Shown here: piece after piece, positions 23,915-32,699 of the stretch
How positions within the stretch are numbered: position 1 is the stretch's first letter
Layout: every line of letters starts with the position of its first letter
Translations under genes and position numbers: made by a program
The notes under the pieces: generated by a model
Database searches by the model: none
The model's input: the letters and a program-made list of their open reading frames with translations, nothing else
What the model was told of the DNA's origin: nothing
NCBI RefSeq assembly: GCF_030518795.1
Contig: NZ_CP130427.1
Span: forward strand, 2,852,001-2,916,000
Source: Micromonospora sp. NBRC 110009
GTDB lineage: Bacteria > Actinomycetota > Actinomycetes > Mycobacteriales > Micromonosporaceae
Length of the DNA stretch: 64,000 nucleotides
Reading direction: 5' to 3'

Positions 23915-24670
23915 TCAGCCCACCCGCAGCCCGTCCAGCAGGCTGCGGTCGCCGGCCACCCCGAGGGCGTCGAAGCTGATCCGGCCCATGGCCGCCAGCA
24001 GGAGGTCGCTGGCGGTGCCGGTGACCTGCACCCGGGCCCGGTGGTCGTCGTGGTCGAGGATGGTCGCGGTGTCCAGCAGGGCCACCCCCTCGCCGCGCAG
24101 CCGCAGGTACCACTGCTGGGCCGCGTCGGTCGCGGTCAACTGCACCACCCCGTGCCACTGACCCGGCGCGATCCGGCGCCCCGCCGGCAGCCAGGTGTCC
24201 AGCACCTCGCTCACCCCGTCGGCCGCGAGCTTGGCCTCGATCGGCTCCCCGGCGCCGATCGCGAGCTGGGCGTCCCAGCGGTGCACCGCCGTCTCGTGGG
24301 CCATCCGGCGCGGCCAGAACCCCGCCTTCTTCGGCTGCGGCGCGAAGTTCCACGCCGGGGCCTCCGGGTCCAGCCCCTCGAACAGCGTCATCAGCCGGTC
24401 GTGCTCGCGGCGGAACGACTCGACGGGGGTGAGGTCGGCCGCCGGCTCCGGGTCGTGCCGCTCCGGCCGGGTGGCGGTCCCGGCGGTCACCACCGTGCGG
24501 GCCCAGACGTAGACCCGGGTGAGGTGACGGGCGAGGTCGGAGACCGTCCAGCCGGGACACGAGAGCACCGGAGTCTCCGGGGGTGCCTCAGCGACGGCCG
24601 CGGCGAAGGCGGGGCCCTCCGTCCGCAGCGCGCCGATCCAGAAGTCCTTCGTGCCGTGCAGTCTGCTCAT
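23915..24670 (-). CDS. Maleylpyruvate isomerase family mycothiol-dependent enzyme
   Basis: A 251-residue protein of the DinB-like mycothiol-dependent group. VLSCPGWTVSDLARHLTRVYVW near residue 36 holds the first His, and MAHETAVHRWDAQLAIG near 140 the HxxxHxxD part that should bind a divalent metal. A C-terminal sterol-carrier-like region follows (ATDAAQQWYLRLRGEGVALL). Enzymes of this family use mycothiol as cofactor or co-substrate; the actual substrate is unknown. The mycothiol gene mshA lies about 3 kb downstream. Confidence 0.85.
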   Translation of the reverse strand: MSRLHGTKDFWIGALRTEGPAFAAAVAEAPPETPVLSCPGWTVSDLARHLTRVYVWARTVVTAGTATRPERHDPEPAADLTPVESFRREHDRLMTLFEGLDPEAPAWNFAPQPKKAGFWPRRMAHETAVHRWDAQLAIGAGEPIEAKLAADGVSEVLDTWLPAGRRIAPGQWHGVVQLTATDAAQQWYLRLRGEGVALLDTATILDHDDHRARVQVTGTASDLLLAAMGRISFDALGVAGDRSLLDGLRVG

Positions 24671-24740
24671 CGCAATCCTCCCGGGGGTGACCGGGCCACC
24701 AGTGGGTGCCGCGGCTACCCCTCAGCCTAGGGTGAAGGGC

Positions 24741-25832
24741 GTGTCAGACGTCTACGCCGAACCGGCGACCGGAGCCGACCCGACCGACCCGGCCACCCTG
24801 GCGCGCTACACCACGCTCCGCCTCGGTGGCCCCGCCGGCCGACTGGAGACCGCCACCAGCGCCGAGGAAATCGTACAGAAGGTGCAGGAAGCGGAATCGC
24901 GGGACGAAGCGGTCCTCGTCCTCGCTGGCGGCAGCAACGTGGTGATCGGTGACCAGGGCTTCCCCGGCACCGTCGTGCTGATCCGCTCCCGGGGCTACCG
25001 GGTGGTCGCGGAGGACGCCGGCACCGTCACCGTACGTGTCGAGGCGGGTGAGCCCTGGGACGATCTGGTGGCCGCCACCGTCGCGCAGGGCTGGTCGGGG
25101 CTGGAGTGCCTCTCCGGCGTCCCCGGCTCGGCCGGCGCCACCCCCATCCAGAACGTCGGGGCGTACGGCCAGGAGGTGGCCGAGACGATCACCGCCGTGC
25201 AGGCGTACGACCGCACCCAGCGGAAGGTGGTCCTGGTCGCCGCCGCCGACTGCGGGTTCGCCTACCGGGGCAGCATCTTCAAGTACAGCGACCGGTGGGT
25301 GGTGCTCTCGGTCGACTTCCGGCTCACCCGCTCCCCGCTCTCCGCTCCGGTGCGCTACGCCGAGCTGGGCCGCGCGCTCGGCGTCGAGGTGGGCGACCGG
25401 GTGCCGCTGGCCGACGCCCGGGCCGCCGTGCTGCGGCTGCGCGCCGGCAAGGGCATGGTGCTCGACGCGGACGACCCGGACACCTGGTCGGTGGGCTCGT
25501 TCTTCACCAACCCGGTGCTCGAGCGAGAGGCGTACGAGGTGCTCCGGGAACGGGCGGCCGACCTCGGTGAGCCGCCCTCCTGGCCCTGCCCGGGGGACCG
25601 GGTCAAGCTCAGCGCCGCCTGGCTGATCGACAAGGCCGGCTTCGGCAAGGGCTACGCCGGCCCGGAGGGCGTGGCGATCTCCAGCAAGCACACCCTCGCC
25701 CTGACCAACCGCAGCGGCACGGCCCGTACCGCCGACCTGGTCGCCCTGGCCCGGGAGATCCGCGACGGCGTCCACGACCGCTTCGCCGTCACCCTCCACC
25801 CCGAACCCGTCCTCATCAACTGCGTCATCTGA
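24741..25832 (+). CDS. murB: UDP-N-acetylenolpyruvoylglucosamine reductase
   Basis: A 363-residue type I MurB. The FAD-binding PP-loop is VLVLAGGSNVVIGDQGFPGT; other motifs are PGSAGATPIQNVGAYGQEV, the substrate segment FAYRGSIFKYSDR, the catalytic Ser in WSVGSFFTNPVL and AAWLIDKAGFGKGYAG near the C-terminus. It reduces the enolpyruvyl group with NADPH to make UDP-N-acetylmuramate for peptidoglycan. GTG at 24741 is used because the longer frame overlaps the divergent gene. Mycobacterial murB (Rv0482) occupies the same neighbourhood. Confidence 0.95.
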   Translation: MSDVYAEPATGADPTDPATLARYTTLRLGGPAGRLETATSAEEIVQKVQEAESRDEAVLVLAGGSNVVIGDQGFPGTVVLIRSRGYRVVAEDAGTVTVRVEAGEPWDDLVAATVAQGWSGLECLSGVPGSAGATPIQNVGAYGQEVAETITAVQAYDRTQRKVVLVAAADCGFAYRGSIFKYSDRWVVLSVDFRLTRSPLSAPVRYAELGRALGVEVGDRVPLADARAAVLRLRAGKGMVLDADDPDTWSVGSFFTNPVLEREAYEVLRERAADLGEPPSWPCPGDRVKLSAAWLIDKAGFGKGYAGPEGVAISSKHTLALTNRSGTARTADLVALAREIRDGVHDRFAVTLHPEPVLINCVI

Positions 25833-25852
25833 CCCACCCTCCCTTTCGCCCC

Positions 25853-25873
25853 GTTGATCGTGAAGTTGGCGGC
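25853..25873 (+). repeat. Half copy of a GTTGATC-type intergenic element
   Basis: GTTGATCGTGAAGTTGGCGG (25853-25872), between the convergent murB and methyltransferase genes, resembles the arm GTTGATCAAGAGGTTTGCGG at 8886. No matching opposite arm is visible here. It may be a degenerate member of a dispersed repeat family. Confidence 0.4.
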
Positions 25874-25916
25874 GACAAATCGGGCAGAACGCGCGGCCGG
25901 CAGGCGGCAGGGTGGG

Positions 25917-26693
25917 TCAGGTGGGGGCGATGGTGGGCCAGGGGACGGTGAGTTCGCCGTGGCGCAAGCGGCGGGGGCGGGTCAGCACGGGCCAGTCCTG
26001 TTTGAGTGACTTGACCGTTTCCAGCCAGCGCTGCCGGGGGCCGAAGGGGGCGTAGCCGGCGGCCGACTGCCAGGCGCTCTCCAGGGCGCGGAGCAGGTCG
26101 TGGATCGGCTCGCCCGGGACGTTGCGGTGGATCAGCGCCTTCGGCAGCCGCTCGGCGAGCTGGGCCGGACTCTCCAGCGTGGTCAGCTTCGCGGCCAGGG
26201 TCAGGGTTTGCGGGCCGGCCGCGTCGAGCAGCACCCAGCTGCCGAGCCGCCCCAGCTCGTCGCAGGTCCCCTCGACCAGCAGCCCGCCCGGGGCCAGCCG
26301 CTCGGTGACCGTACGCCAGACGGCCGCGACCTCGCCCTCGTCGTACTGGCGCAGCACGTTGAACGCCCGCACCAGGGCGGGACGCAGCCCGGCCAGCTCG
26401 AAGCCGCCCCGGGCGAAGGTCAGCCCGGGCGGGTCGGCGGCCGGCTGGGCGGCGGCCACGCGGACCGGATCGATCTCCAGCCCGACGACGCGGACGTCGG
26501 CGCGGACCCCGGCCGCGAGCCGGGCCCGCAGCTCGACGGCGGTGATCGGGGTGGCGCCGTAGCCGAGATCGACCACCAGCGGGTCGGCGGCGGCGCGCAG
26601 CGCGTCCCCGCAGGTCTCGACGATCCAGTTGTCCACCCGCCGGAGTCGGTTGGGATTCGTCGTCCCGCGGGTGACGACGCCCAGCGGTTTCAT
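25917..26693 (-). CDS. SAM-dependent methyltransferase, class I
   Basis: A 258-residue protein with RLRRVDNWIVETCG, motif I as VVDLGYGATPITAVEL, VRVVGLEIDPVRVAAAQ (acidic residue for the ribose) and the partial motif AFNVLRQYDEGEVAAVWRTV. It appears to be a cytosolic class I methyltransferase of unknown substrate. Its ATG shares one base with the TGA of the upstream SDR, so both belong to one operon. The much longer frame that runs through the SDR is a shadow. Confidence 0.83.
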   Translation of the reverse strand: MKPLGVVTRGTTNPNRLRRVDNWIVETCGDALRAAADPLVVDLGYGATPITAVELRARLAAGVRADVRVVGLEIDPVRVAAAQPAADPPGLTFARGGFELAGLRPALVRAFNVLRQYDEGEVAAVWRTVTERLAPGGLLVEGTCDELGRLGSWVLLDAAGPQTLTLAAKLTTLESPAQLAERLPKALIHRNVPGEPIHDLLRALESAWQSAAGYAPFGPRQRWLETVKSLKQDWPVLTRPRRLRHGELTVPWPTIAPT

Positions 26694-27457
26694 CAGCTCA
26701 CCCGGTGCACCTTGTGCTGGGCGGCCTGGGCCAGCGGACGGACCACCAGCTGGTCGATGTTCACGTGGTGCGGGCGGGTGGCGCACCAGGCGACGCAGTC
26801 GGCGATGTCCTCGGCGACCAGCGGCTCGGCCACCCCGGCGTAGACGGCCGCCGCCTTGTCGGCGTCGCCGCCGAACCGGACCAGGCCGAACTCCTCGGTG
26901 CGCACCATGCCGGGGTCGATCTCGATCACCCGCACCGGTCGGCCGCACAGCTCCAGCCGGAGGGTGCCGGCGACCGCCGTCTGCGCGTGCTTGGCCGCGG
27001 TGTAGCCGCCCCCGCCCTCGTAGACGACCTGACCGGCGGTGGAGCTGATGATCACGATGGTGCCGGCGCCGGACGCCTCCAGCGCGGGCAGCAGCGCCTG
27101 GGTGACCCGGACCGTTCCCAGCACGTTCACCTCGTACATCCACTGCCAGTCGCCCACCGAGGCGGACTCCACCGGGTCCAGGCCGCGGGCCCCGCCGGCA
27201 TTGTTGACCAGCAGGGTGACCGGGCCGGGCGCGGCGGCGGCCGCGGCGGCGAGGCCGGCGACCGACTCGTCCGAGGTGACGTCGCACTCCACCGCGGTGG
27301 CCGCGCCGCCGGCCGCCGCGATCTCGGCGACCAGGCCGGTCAGCCGGTCGGTACGCCGCGCGGCGGCGAGCACGTGGAAACCCTCGGCGGCGAGGCGGCG
27401 GGCGGTGGCGGCGCCGATCCCGCTGGAGGCACCGGTGACGATGGCGACAGAGGTCAT
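26693..27457 (-). CDS. SDR-family oxidoreductase
   Basis: A 254-residue classical short-chain dehydrogenase: AIVTGASSGIGAATARRL (cofactor site), AARRTDRLTGL with Arg after strand 2 that suggests NADPH, LLVNNAGGARGL, VIISSTAGQVVYEGGGGYTA and the catalytic GGGYTAAKHAQTAVAG. ATG at 27457 fits the family N-terminus; an upstream in-frame start at 27559 would add non-homologous residues. It is divergent from mshA with 171 bases between starts. Confidence 0.9.
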   Translation of the reverse strand: MTSVAIVTGASSGIGAATARRLAAEGFHVLAAARRTDRLTGLVAEIAAAGGAATAVECDVTSDESVAGLAAAAAAAPGPVTLLVNNAGGARGLDPVESASVGDWQWMYEVNVLGTVRVTQALLPALEASGAGTIVIISSTAGQVVYEGGGGYTAAKHAQTAVAGTLRLELCGRPVRVIEIDPGMVRTEEFGLVRFGGDADKAAAVYAGVAEPLVAEDIADCVAWCATRPHHVNIDQLVVRPLAQAAQHKVHRVS

Positions 27458-27628
27458 CCGGTCATTGTCTCCCGGCCCCCGCCCGGGCGCGGTGATGAGG
27501 TCCGTCACGCCCGGACCCGGCAGTGGCGCATTTCCGAAGCCCGATGGGGAAGATGACATCCGGCGCGGAGGTTGACCGAGAAGCGCCGGTCGTGCGGGAC
27601 GGCATCAACCGTGACAGAGGGAGCGGAC

Positions 27629-28993
27629 GTGGCGGAGTTGCACACCGGTGTCGGTCGTCAGCGAGGTGCCCTGCCGTGGCCGCGGCCACGGCGGATCGCC
27701 ACCCTCTCCGTGCACACCTCGCCGCTGCACCAGCCCGGCACGGGCGATGCCGGCGGCATGAACGTCTACATCCTCGAGGTCGCCCGGCGGCTGGCCGAGG
27801 CGGACGTCGAGGTGGAGATCTTCACCCGGGCCACCTCCGGTGACCTGCCGCCGGTGGTCGAGATGGCGCCCGGCGTGCACGTCCGGCACGTCACCTCCGG
27901 CCCCCTGGAAGGGCTGACCAAGGAGGAGCTGCCCGGCCAGCTCTGCGCCTTCACCGCCGGCGTGCTGCGCGCCGAGGCGGCCCGCCCGCCCGGCCACTAC
28001 GACCTGATCCACTCGCACTACTGGCTCTCCGGGCAGGTCGGCTGGCTGGCCAAGGAGCGGTGGGGTGTGCCCCTGGTGCACACCGCGCACACCCTGGCGA
28101 AGGTCAAGAACGCCCAGCTCGCCGCCGGGGACCGGCCCGAGCCCAAGGCCCGCGTGATCGGCGAGGAGCAGGTGGTCGCCGAGGCGAACCGGTTGGTCGC
28201 CAACACCCGGGTCGAGGCCCGTGACCTGATCGACCGGTACGAAGCCGACCCCGGCCGGGTGGCCGTGGTGGAGCCCGGCGTCGACCTGGACCGGTTCCGC
28301 CCGGCGGCCGGCGACCGGGACGCCGCCGTACGCGCCGCCCGCCGCCGTCTCGGCCTCCCCACCTCCGGCTACGTGGTGGCCTTCGTCGGCCGGATCCAGC
28401 CGCTCAAGGCTCCCGACGTGCTGATCCGGGCGGTCGCCGCGCTGCGCGAGCGGGATCCCGCGCTCGCCGACGAGGTGACTGTGGTGATCTGCGGCGGCCC
28501 CAGCGGCAGCGGCCTCGACCGGCCCACCGCGCTGATCGAGCTGGCCGATTCGCTCGGCGTCGCCGATCGGGTGCGTTTCCTGCCGCCGCGCACCGGCGAG
28601 GATCTGCCCGCCCTCTACCGCGCCGCGGATCTGGTCGCGGTGCCGTCGCACAACGAGTCGTTCGGGCTGGTCGCGCTGGAGGCGCAGGCCTGTGGCACGC
28701 CGGTCCTGGCCGCTGCCGTGGGCGGTCTGGTGACCGCCGTGAAGGACGGGGTCAGCGGCGTGCTCATCGACGGCCACGACCCGGTCGACTGGGCCCGTAC
28801 GCTGGCCCGCCTGTTGCCGGACCGGCTGCGCCGGCTGGCCCTGGCCCGGGGCGCCGAGCGGCACGCCCGCGACTTTTCCTGGCACCGCACGGCCGCCGGG
28901 CTGCTGGCCGTCTACGGCGAGGCGATCGCCGAGCAGCGGGCGCGGCTGGCCGGCCAGCTCTCCGGCGACCCGGCGCTCTCCTGTTCCTGGTGA
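27629..28993 (+). CDS. mshA: D-inositol-3-phosphate glycosyltransferase (mycothiol synthesis)
   Basis: A 454-residue GT4, GT-B fold enzyme. Motifs are [20 protein letters not shown] near the N-terminus, [50 protein letters not shown] and the donor-site [20 protein letters not shown] with the two Glu residues. MshA joins N-acetylglucosamine from UDP-GlcNAc to inositol phosphate, the first step of mycothiol synthesis. GTG at 27629 is preferred to 27611 because GGGAG sits about six bases before it. The ybjN gene follows, as in Rv0486-Rv0487. Confidence 0.95.
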   Translation: MAELHTGVGRQRGALPWPRPRRIATLSVHTSPLHQPGTGDAGGMNVYILEVARRLAEADVEVEIFTRATSGDLPPVVEMAPGVHVRHVTSGPLEGLTKEELPGQLCAFTAGVLRAEAARPPGHYDLIHSHYWLSGQVGWLAKERWGVPLVHTAHTLAKVKNAQLAAGDRPEPKARVIGEEQVVAEANRLVANTRVEARDLIDRYEADPGRVAVVEPGVDLDRFRPAAGDRDAAVRAARRRLGLPTSGYVVAFVGRIQPLKAPDVLIRAVAALRERDPALADEVTVVICGGPSGSGLDRPTALIELADSLGVADRVRFLPPRTGEDLPALYRAADLVAVPSHNESFGLVALEAQACGTPVLAAAVGGLVTAVKDGVSGVLIDGHDPVDWARTLARLLPDRLRRLALARGAERHARDFSWHRTAAGLLAVYGEAIAEQRARLAGQLSGDPALSCSW

Positions 28994-29041
28994 CCGGTCG
29001 CGGCACGGCGGGGCCGGGGCAGCGACCGTAGAGTGGGTGCG

Positions 29042-29575
29042 ATGAGCCGCAGGAGTGAGGTCGCCGCGCTTATCGAGTCGGTCTGCGCCGAGCGTGAGCT
29101 GGAGTGGGAGTCCACCGGCGAGACGTCGTACGCGGTCACCCTGCCGGGGACGCACAAGCTCAAGACGATCTGCAACCTGATCGTCGGCGAGCACGCGCTG
29201 CGGGTCGAGGCGTTCGTGATGCGCCAGCCGGACGAGCGCCGCGAGGAGCTCTGGGCCTGGCTGCTCCAGCGCAACGCCCGGATGTACGGGGTGTCCTTCT
29301 CCATCGACGCGGTCGGCGACGTCTACCTGACCGGGCGGGTCAACCTGGCCGGGGTGGACGAGGAGGAGCTGGACCGCCTCCTCGGCGCCGTGCTCACCTA
29401 CGCCGACGAGTCCTTCGACAGCATGCTGGAGATCGGCTTCGGCACCGCCATCCGCCGCGAGTGGGAGTGGCGGGTCAAGCGGGGCGAGTCGACGGCCAAC
29501 CTCGCCGCCTTCGCGCACCTGTTCCCGCCGTCGGCCGGCGCGACCTCGGGCCTCGGAGGTTCGGACCCGTCCTGA
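29042..29575 (+). CDS. YbjN-domain protein
   Basis: A 177-residue type III secretion chaperone-like YbjN protein: VAALIESVCAERELEWESTG, HKLKTICNLIVGEHALRVEA, QRNARMYGVSFSIDAVGDVY and LAGVDEEELDRLLGAVLTYA. The fold is common; the biochemical role is not known. ATG at 29042 is used, with an in-frame GTG nine bases earlier. The gene follows mshA by 48 bases and is followed by a hairpin, so mshA-ybjN may be one transcript. Confidence 0.88.
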   Translation: MSRRSEVAALIESVCAERELEWESTGETSYAVTLPGTHKLKTICNLIVGEHALRVEAFVMRQPDERREELWAWLLQRNARMYGVSFSIDAVGDVYLTGRVNLAGVDEEELDRLLGAVLTYADESFDSMLEIGFGTAIRREWEWRVKRGESTANLAAFAHLFPPSAGATSGLGGSDPS

Positions 29576-29581
29576 CGGGTA

Positions 29582-29603
29582 TGCCGCACCGCGCGGTGCG
29601 GCA
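29582..29603 (+). terminator. Perfect palindrome after ybjN
   Basis: A 22-base perfect palindrome, arms TGCCGCACCGC and GCGGTGCGGCA with no loop, begins seven bases after the ybjN stop. As RNA it would form a short G/C hairpin and likely ends the mshA-ybjN transcript. Confidence 0.6.
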
Positions 29604-29650
29604 CTGGGACCCACCGCGGGCCGAGGACGGACTGTCGAGGAGCGTGTCCC

Positions 29651-30706
29651 ATGGCTCAGCGCATCAGCTCAGGTCGCGGCACGACTGCGACCAGGACCAA
29701 GCGGCAAGCCGGCAACCAGGCTCCGAACACGCCGGAAATCTCCGAATCCGCGATCTCCCGGATGAAGGTCGACGACCTCCGGGGCCAGCTCCGCCGACGC
29801 GGGGTCTCCGGGATCTCCGCGCTGCGTAAGCCGGAACTGGTGAAGACCCTGGCCCGGACCCTCCGGGCGGAGAGCCGTGGTGGCGGCGCGGCACGCCGGG
29901 CCACCGGGCCGGCCGGGCGGCCCGCGGCCACGAAGAAGGCGGCGGCCAAGAAGGCGCCGGCCAAGCGGGCCGCCGCGGCCAAGGCGGCACCCACCGCGAA
30001 GGCCACGGGTGCGCGGGCCAAGAAGGCCGCCCCCGCGAAGCGGGCCCCGGCGAAGAAGGCCCCGGCGGCGAGGAAGACGGTCGCCGCGAAGAAGGCCCCG
30101 GCGGCGAGGAAGACGGCCGCTGCGAAGAAGGCGCCGGCGGCGAGGAAGACGGCCGCTGCGAAGAGGGTGCCGGCGGCGAAGAGGGCGCCGGCGGCGAAGA
30201 AGGCGCCGGCCGCGAAGAGGGCCCCGGCGGCGAAGAAGGCGCCCGCCGCGAAGAGGGCGGTCCCGGCGCGGAAGGCGGCCGCCGCGAAGGCCGCGCCCGC
30301 CAGGGGCGCCGGTACGGCGGCCGCGCCGGCGACGGGCATCCGTGGCGGCCGGTCGTCGTCCCGTTCGGTGCTGTCGTCCCAGCAGATCACGTCGCTGGCG
30401 GATCGTCCGGAGCGTCCCGGCCGGAGCCTGGTGACCGCAAACCACGAGGTGATCCAGCGTTGGGCGCGGGCGCGGGGGGCCAGGCCGGCCACCATCGCCG
30501 GCACCGAGCGCGAGGGCCGGGCGGGCGTGCTCACGTTCAACATCCCGGGTTACCGGGAGAGCAGCCGGATCCGGGAGATCAGCTGGGATGACTGGTTCCG
30601 GACCTTCGACCTGCGCGGCCTGAACCTGATCTACCAGGAGCAGATGCGGGACGGCCGGCAGAGCAACTTTTTCCGGACCGAGAACCCAAATCGCGAGGAC
30701 GGCTGA
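29651..30706 (+). CDS. Rho_N-domain, histone H1-like DNA-binding protein
   Basis: A 351-residue protein with three parts. Residues 30-75 form a Rho termination factor N-terminal/SAP-like helix pair (ISRMKVDDLRGQLRRRG, LRKPELVKTLARTL). Residues 95-220 are a low-complexity tail of AAKKAPAARKTAAAKKAPA-type repeats, like histone H1 or mycobacterial Hup tails. The C-terminal 130 residues (SVLSSQQITSLADRPERPGR, VLTFNIPGYRESSRIREISW, FDLRGLNLIYQEQMRDG) resemble a conserved actinobacterial domain that I cannot name. Nucleic-acid binding is likely. Translated from ATG 29651. Confidence 0.82.
   Translation: MAQRISSGRGTTATRTKRQAGNQAPNTPEISESAISRMKVDDLRGQLRRRGVSGISALRKPELVKTLARTLRAESRGGGAARRATGPAGRPAATKKAAAKKAPAKRAAAAKAAPTAKATGARAKKAAPAKRAPAKKAPAARKTVAAKKAPAARKTAAAKKAPAARKTAAAKRVPAAKRAPAAKKAPAAKRAPAAKKAPAAKRAVPARKAAAAKAAPARGAGTAAAPATGIRGGRSSSRSVLSSQQITSLADRPERPGRSLVTANHEVIQRWARARGARPATIAGTEREGRAGVLTFNIPGYRESSRIREISWDDWFRTFDLRGLNLIYQEQMRDGRQSNFFRTENPNREDG
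29933..30310 (+). repeat. Lys/Ala/Pro coding repeats in the Rho_N gene
   Basis: Degenerate in-frame units encoding variants of KKAPAARKTAAA and KRAPAAKKAPAA run for about 125 codons. Near-identical 36-base units occur around 30050-30165 and 24-base units at 30175-30260, so the number of copies can easily change by slippage. Confidence 0.75.
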
Positions 30707-31029
30707 GGTTTACGGGAATGGCTGGCGGGGATCCACTGTTGGCCATCCCGAGGCCCGGAGTAGGGACAGCTGGATTTCCGACACAGGGGCTGTGACGGGC
30801 AAGACAGCGAACTGGGTTGAATCCGGAATCCGGGCGAACTAACTTTATTGCACCGCGCCACGCTTGGAATCGTTCGGGGGAGCGGCGGATCGATCAGATC
30901 CGCGCAAGCGAGGCGCGAGGGATCGGGTGGAGCACACCGTTGGGGGACGGTGCCACCCGTGGAACCGGCGGCGCGAGCGGGCGACGCTTACGGGGGTGAG
31001 TGTCGCCCGCCGCCGCCGGGCGTACGGTG
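30707..31029. other. Gene-free spacer between the Rho_N and MFS genes
   Basis: No convincing reading frame on either strand. It lies between the end of the Rho_N gene and the terminator of the convergent MFS gene. It is locally less GC-rich near 30770-30860 (for example GAACTAACTTTATTGC). No operator or RNA gene is evident. Confidence 0.5.
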
Positions 31030-31067
31030 CGAGCGCCCATCCTGACGGGGGTCAGGGTGGGCGCTCG
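31030..31067. terminator. Strong terminator after the first MFS gene
   Basis: CGAGCGCCCATCCTGAC and GTCAGGGTGGGCGCTCG form a 17-base-pair stem with one wobble pair and a GGGG loop, 15 bases beyond the stop of the minus-strand MFS gene. Confidence 0.8.
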
Positions 31068-31082
31068 ACGCCGTTTACGAGC

Positions 31083-32339
31083 TCAGCGGCCCCTGGCCAG
31101 CGCCTCCTCGCGGTCCGCGGCGGCGGCCCGCAGCGCGGCGACCCGGCGCTCCCGGGACGGACCGGCCAGCAGGTGGCCGGCCGCCGCCACCAGACCCAAC
31201 CCGCCCACCACGAGCCAGTGCCGCTCGCCCAGGTGTTCAAGGCTGAGCCCGCCCAGTGCCGGCGCCACGAACGACGCCGCCGGGAAGGTCAGGTAGAAGA
31301 CCGACTGGTAGCGGGCGCGCAGCTCCGGCGGCGCGAGGTCCGCGTTGATCTGGGCGTTCGGCGGCGCGGCGAGCATCTGCCCAACCGTCCAGACCACCGC
31401 CGCGCCCAGGTAGACCGGCAGGTGGTCGGCGACGGTCAGCGCGCCGAAGCCGAGCGCCATCAGGCCGGTGGAGACCGACAGCACGGTCGCCTTCCGGTAG
31501 GGCGCGATCAGCCGGGGCACGAAGAGTTGCCCGGCGACGATGAGCGCCCCGCCGAGCGCCACCACCACGCCGTACGCCGACGGGCGCAGGCCGTCGGCCC
31601 GCATCGCCAGCGGCATGATCGTCGAGGTCTGCATGGTGAGCACGGCCAGCAGGAAGGTCAGCCCGACGAAGACGAGGAAGACGCGGTCGGTCAGCGCGGT
31701 GTGCAGCCCCGGCCGCCGGCCGCCGGAGGGGACGCGGATCCTGGTGCGGCTGGTGAGAGTCTCGGGGACCTTCAGGGCGATCACCGCCGCCGCCGCCAGG
31801 GTCGCGGCGGCGTCGACCAGGAAGAGCGCGAGGAAGCTCGCCTCGGCGAGCACGCCCGCCAGCAGCGAGGCCACCGCCATCCCCAGGTTGAACGCCCAGA
31901 ACTGGAGGTTGAACGCGCGGGCCCGGCGGTCCTCGGGCACCACGTCGACGATGGCCGCCACGAAGGCCGGGCTGGGCATCGAGTGCACCACGCCGACCAG
32001 CGCGGCCAGCACGGCGATCACCGCCAGGTGCCGGCTGAACGCCAGCGCCACCATCAGCCCGGCCGCGCCGAGGTGGGCGGCGAGCAGGGTGGCCCGGCGT
32101 CCCCAGCGGTCGGCGAGCACCCCGCCGAGCAGGGTGCCGACCGCGCCGCCCGCCCCGTACGCCCCGACCACCAATCCGGCGAGCGACGCCGAGGCGCCCC
32201 GCGCGGCGGTCAGGTAGAGCGAGAGGAAGAGCATCGCGAAGGCGCCGGCCCGGTTGATGAGCAGGCCGGACCAGAGGTACCAGAAGGTGGCGGGGAGCCC
32301 GCCGGCCGTGTCGTCCCACCAGCGCCGCAGGCCGCGCAC
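31083..32339 (-). CDS. MFS transporter (paralogue of the gene at 32700)
   Basis: A 418-residue major facilitator protein with about 12 transmembrane helices, opening RRWWDDTAGGLPATFWYLW, and the loop-2 motif GGVLADRWGRRATLLAAHLG. An ending rich in Arg (AGPSRERRVAALRAAAADRE) is shared with its neighbour. The two proteins align along their length, including GGLPxxFWYLWxGxLIN. Substrate is unknown; such DHA1-like pumps often export drugs. It is separated from the paralogue by a 360-base spacer holding an inverted repeat. Confidence 0.88.
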   Translation of the reverse strand: MRGLRRWWDDTAGGLPATFWYLWSGLLINRAGAFAMLFLSLYLTAARGASASLAGLVVGAYGAGGAVGTLLGGVLADRWGRRATLLAAHLGAAGLMVALAFSRHLAVIAVLAALVGVVHSMPSPAFVAAIVDVVPEDRRARAFNLQFWAFNLGMAVASLLAGVLAEASFLALFLVDAAATLAAAAVIALKVPETLTSRTRIRVPSGGRRPGLHTALTDRVFLVFVGLTFLLAVLTMQTSTIMPLAMRADGLRPSAYGVVVALGGALIVAGQLFVPRLIAPYRKATVLSVSTGLMALGFGALTVADHLPVYLGAAVVWTVGQMLAAPPNAQINADLAPPELRARYQSVFYLTFPAASFVAPALGGLSLEHLGERHWLVVGGLGLVAAAGHLLAGPSRERRVAALRAAAADREEALARGR

Positions 32340-32449
32340 CCGTCCTCCAGAAAGGTTTGTTAACTGCTCCCTCCCGGACCCTAGGGAGCGGGGCCGTCGG
32401 GCGCCAGCGTGGCCCTGGTCACCAGGGCCGGCAGGCTGCTCGCGAGCGC

Positions 32450-32594
32450 CTGTGGAGCTGATGTCGCCACCGAATCATCTCGGAGCGAGCGGCAGGGACG
32501 AATCAGACAAGGCCCGATCAACCGGGGGTACGCCGTCTCCGGCCCGCCCGGTGGCTGTCGGGGTGTTGAGTCGTTTGCGACATCAGCTCCACAG
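32450..32594. mobile_element. MITE-like element with 18-bp perfect inverted repeats
   Basis: CTGTGGAGCTGATGTCGC at 32450-32467 is exactly inverted as GCGACATCAGCTCCACAG at 32577-32594, bounding a 145-base segment that has no open frame of note. It lies in the 32340-32699 spacer between the two MFS paralogues, where no gene is seen. Terminal inverted repeats around a short non-coding core suggest a MITE or an eroded IS remnant. I find no clear target-site duplication. Confidence 0.5.
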
Positions 32595-32699
32595 CCGATG
32601 TCAGGCCAGGTGCCGGCCGCGGCGGGAGCGGTGCGTCGTCGGTGCCGGTGGGCCTGTGGCGGTGTCGGAGCAGGTGCCGGGCGGGCGTCGGGCCGTACG

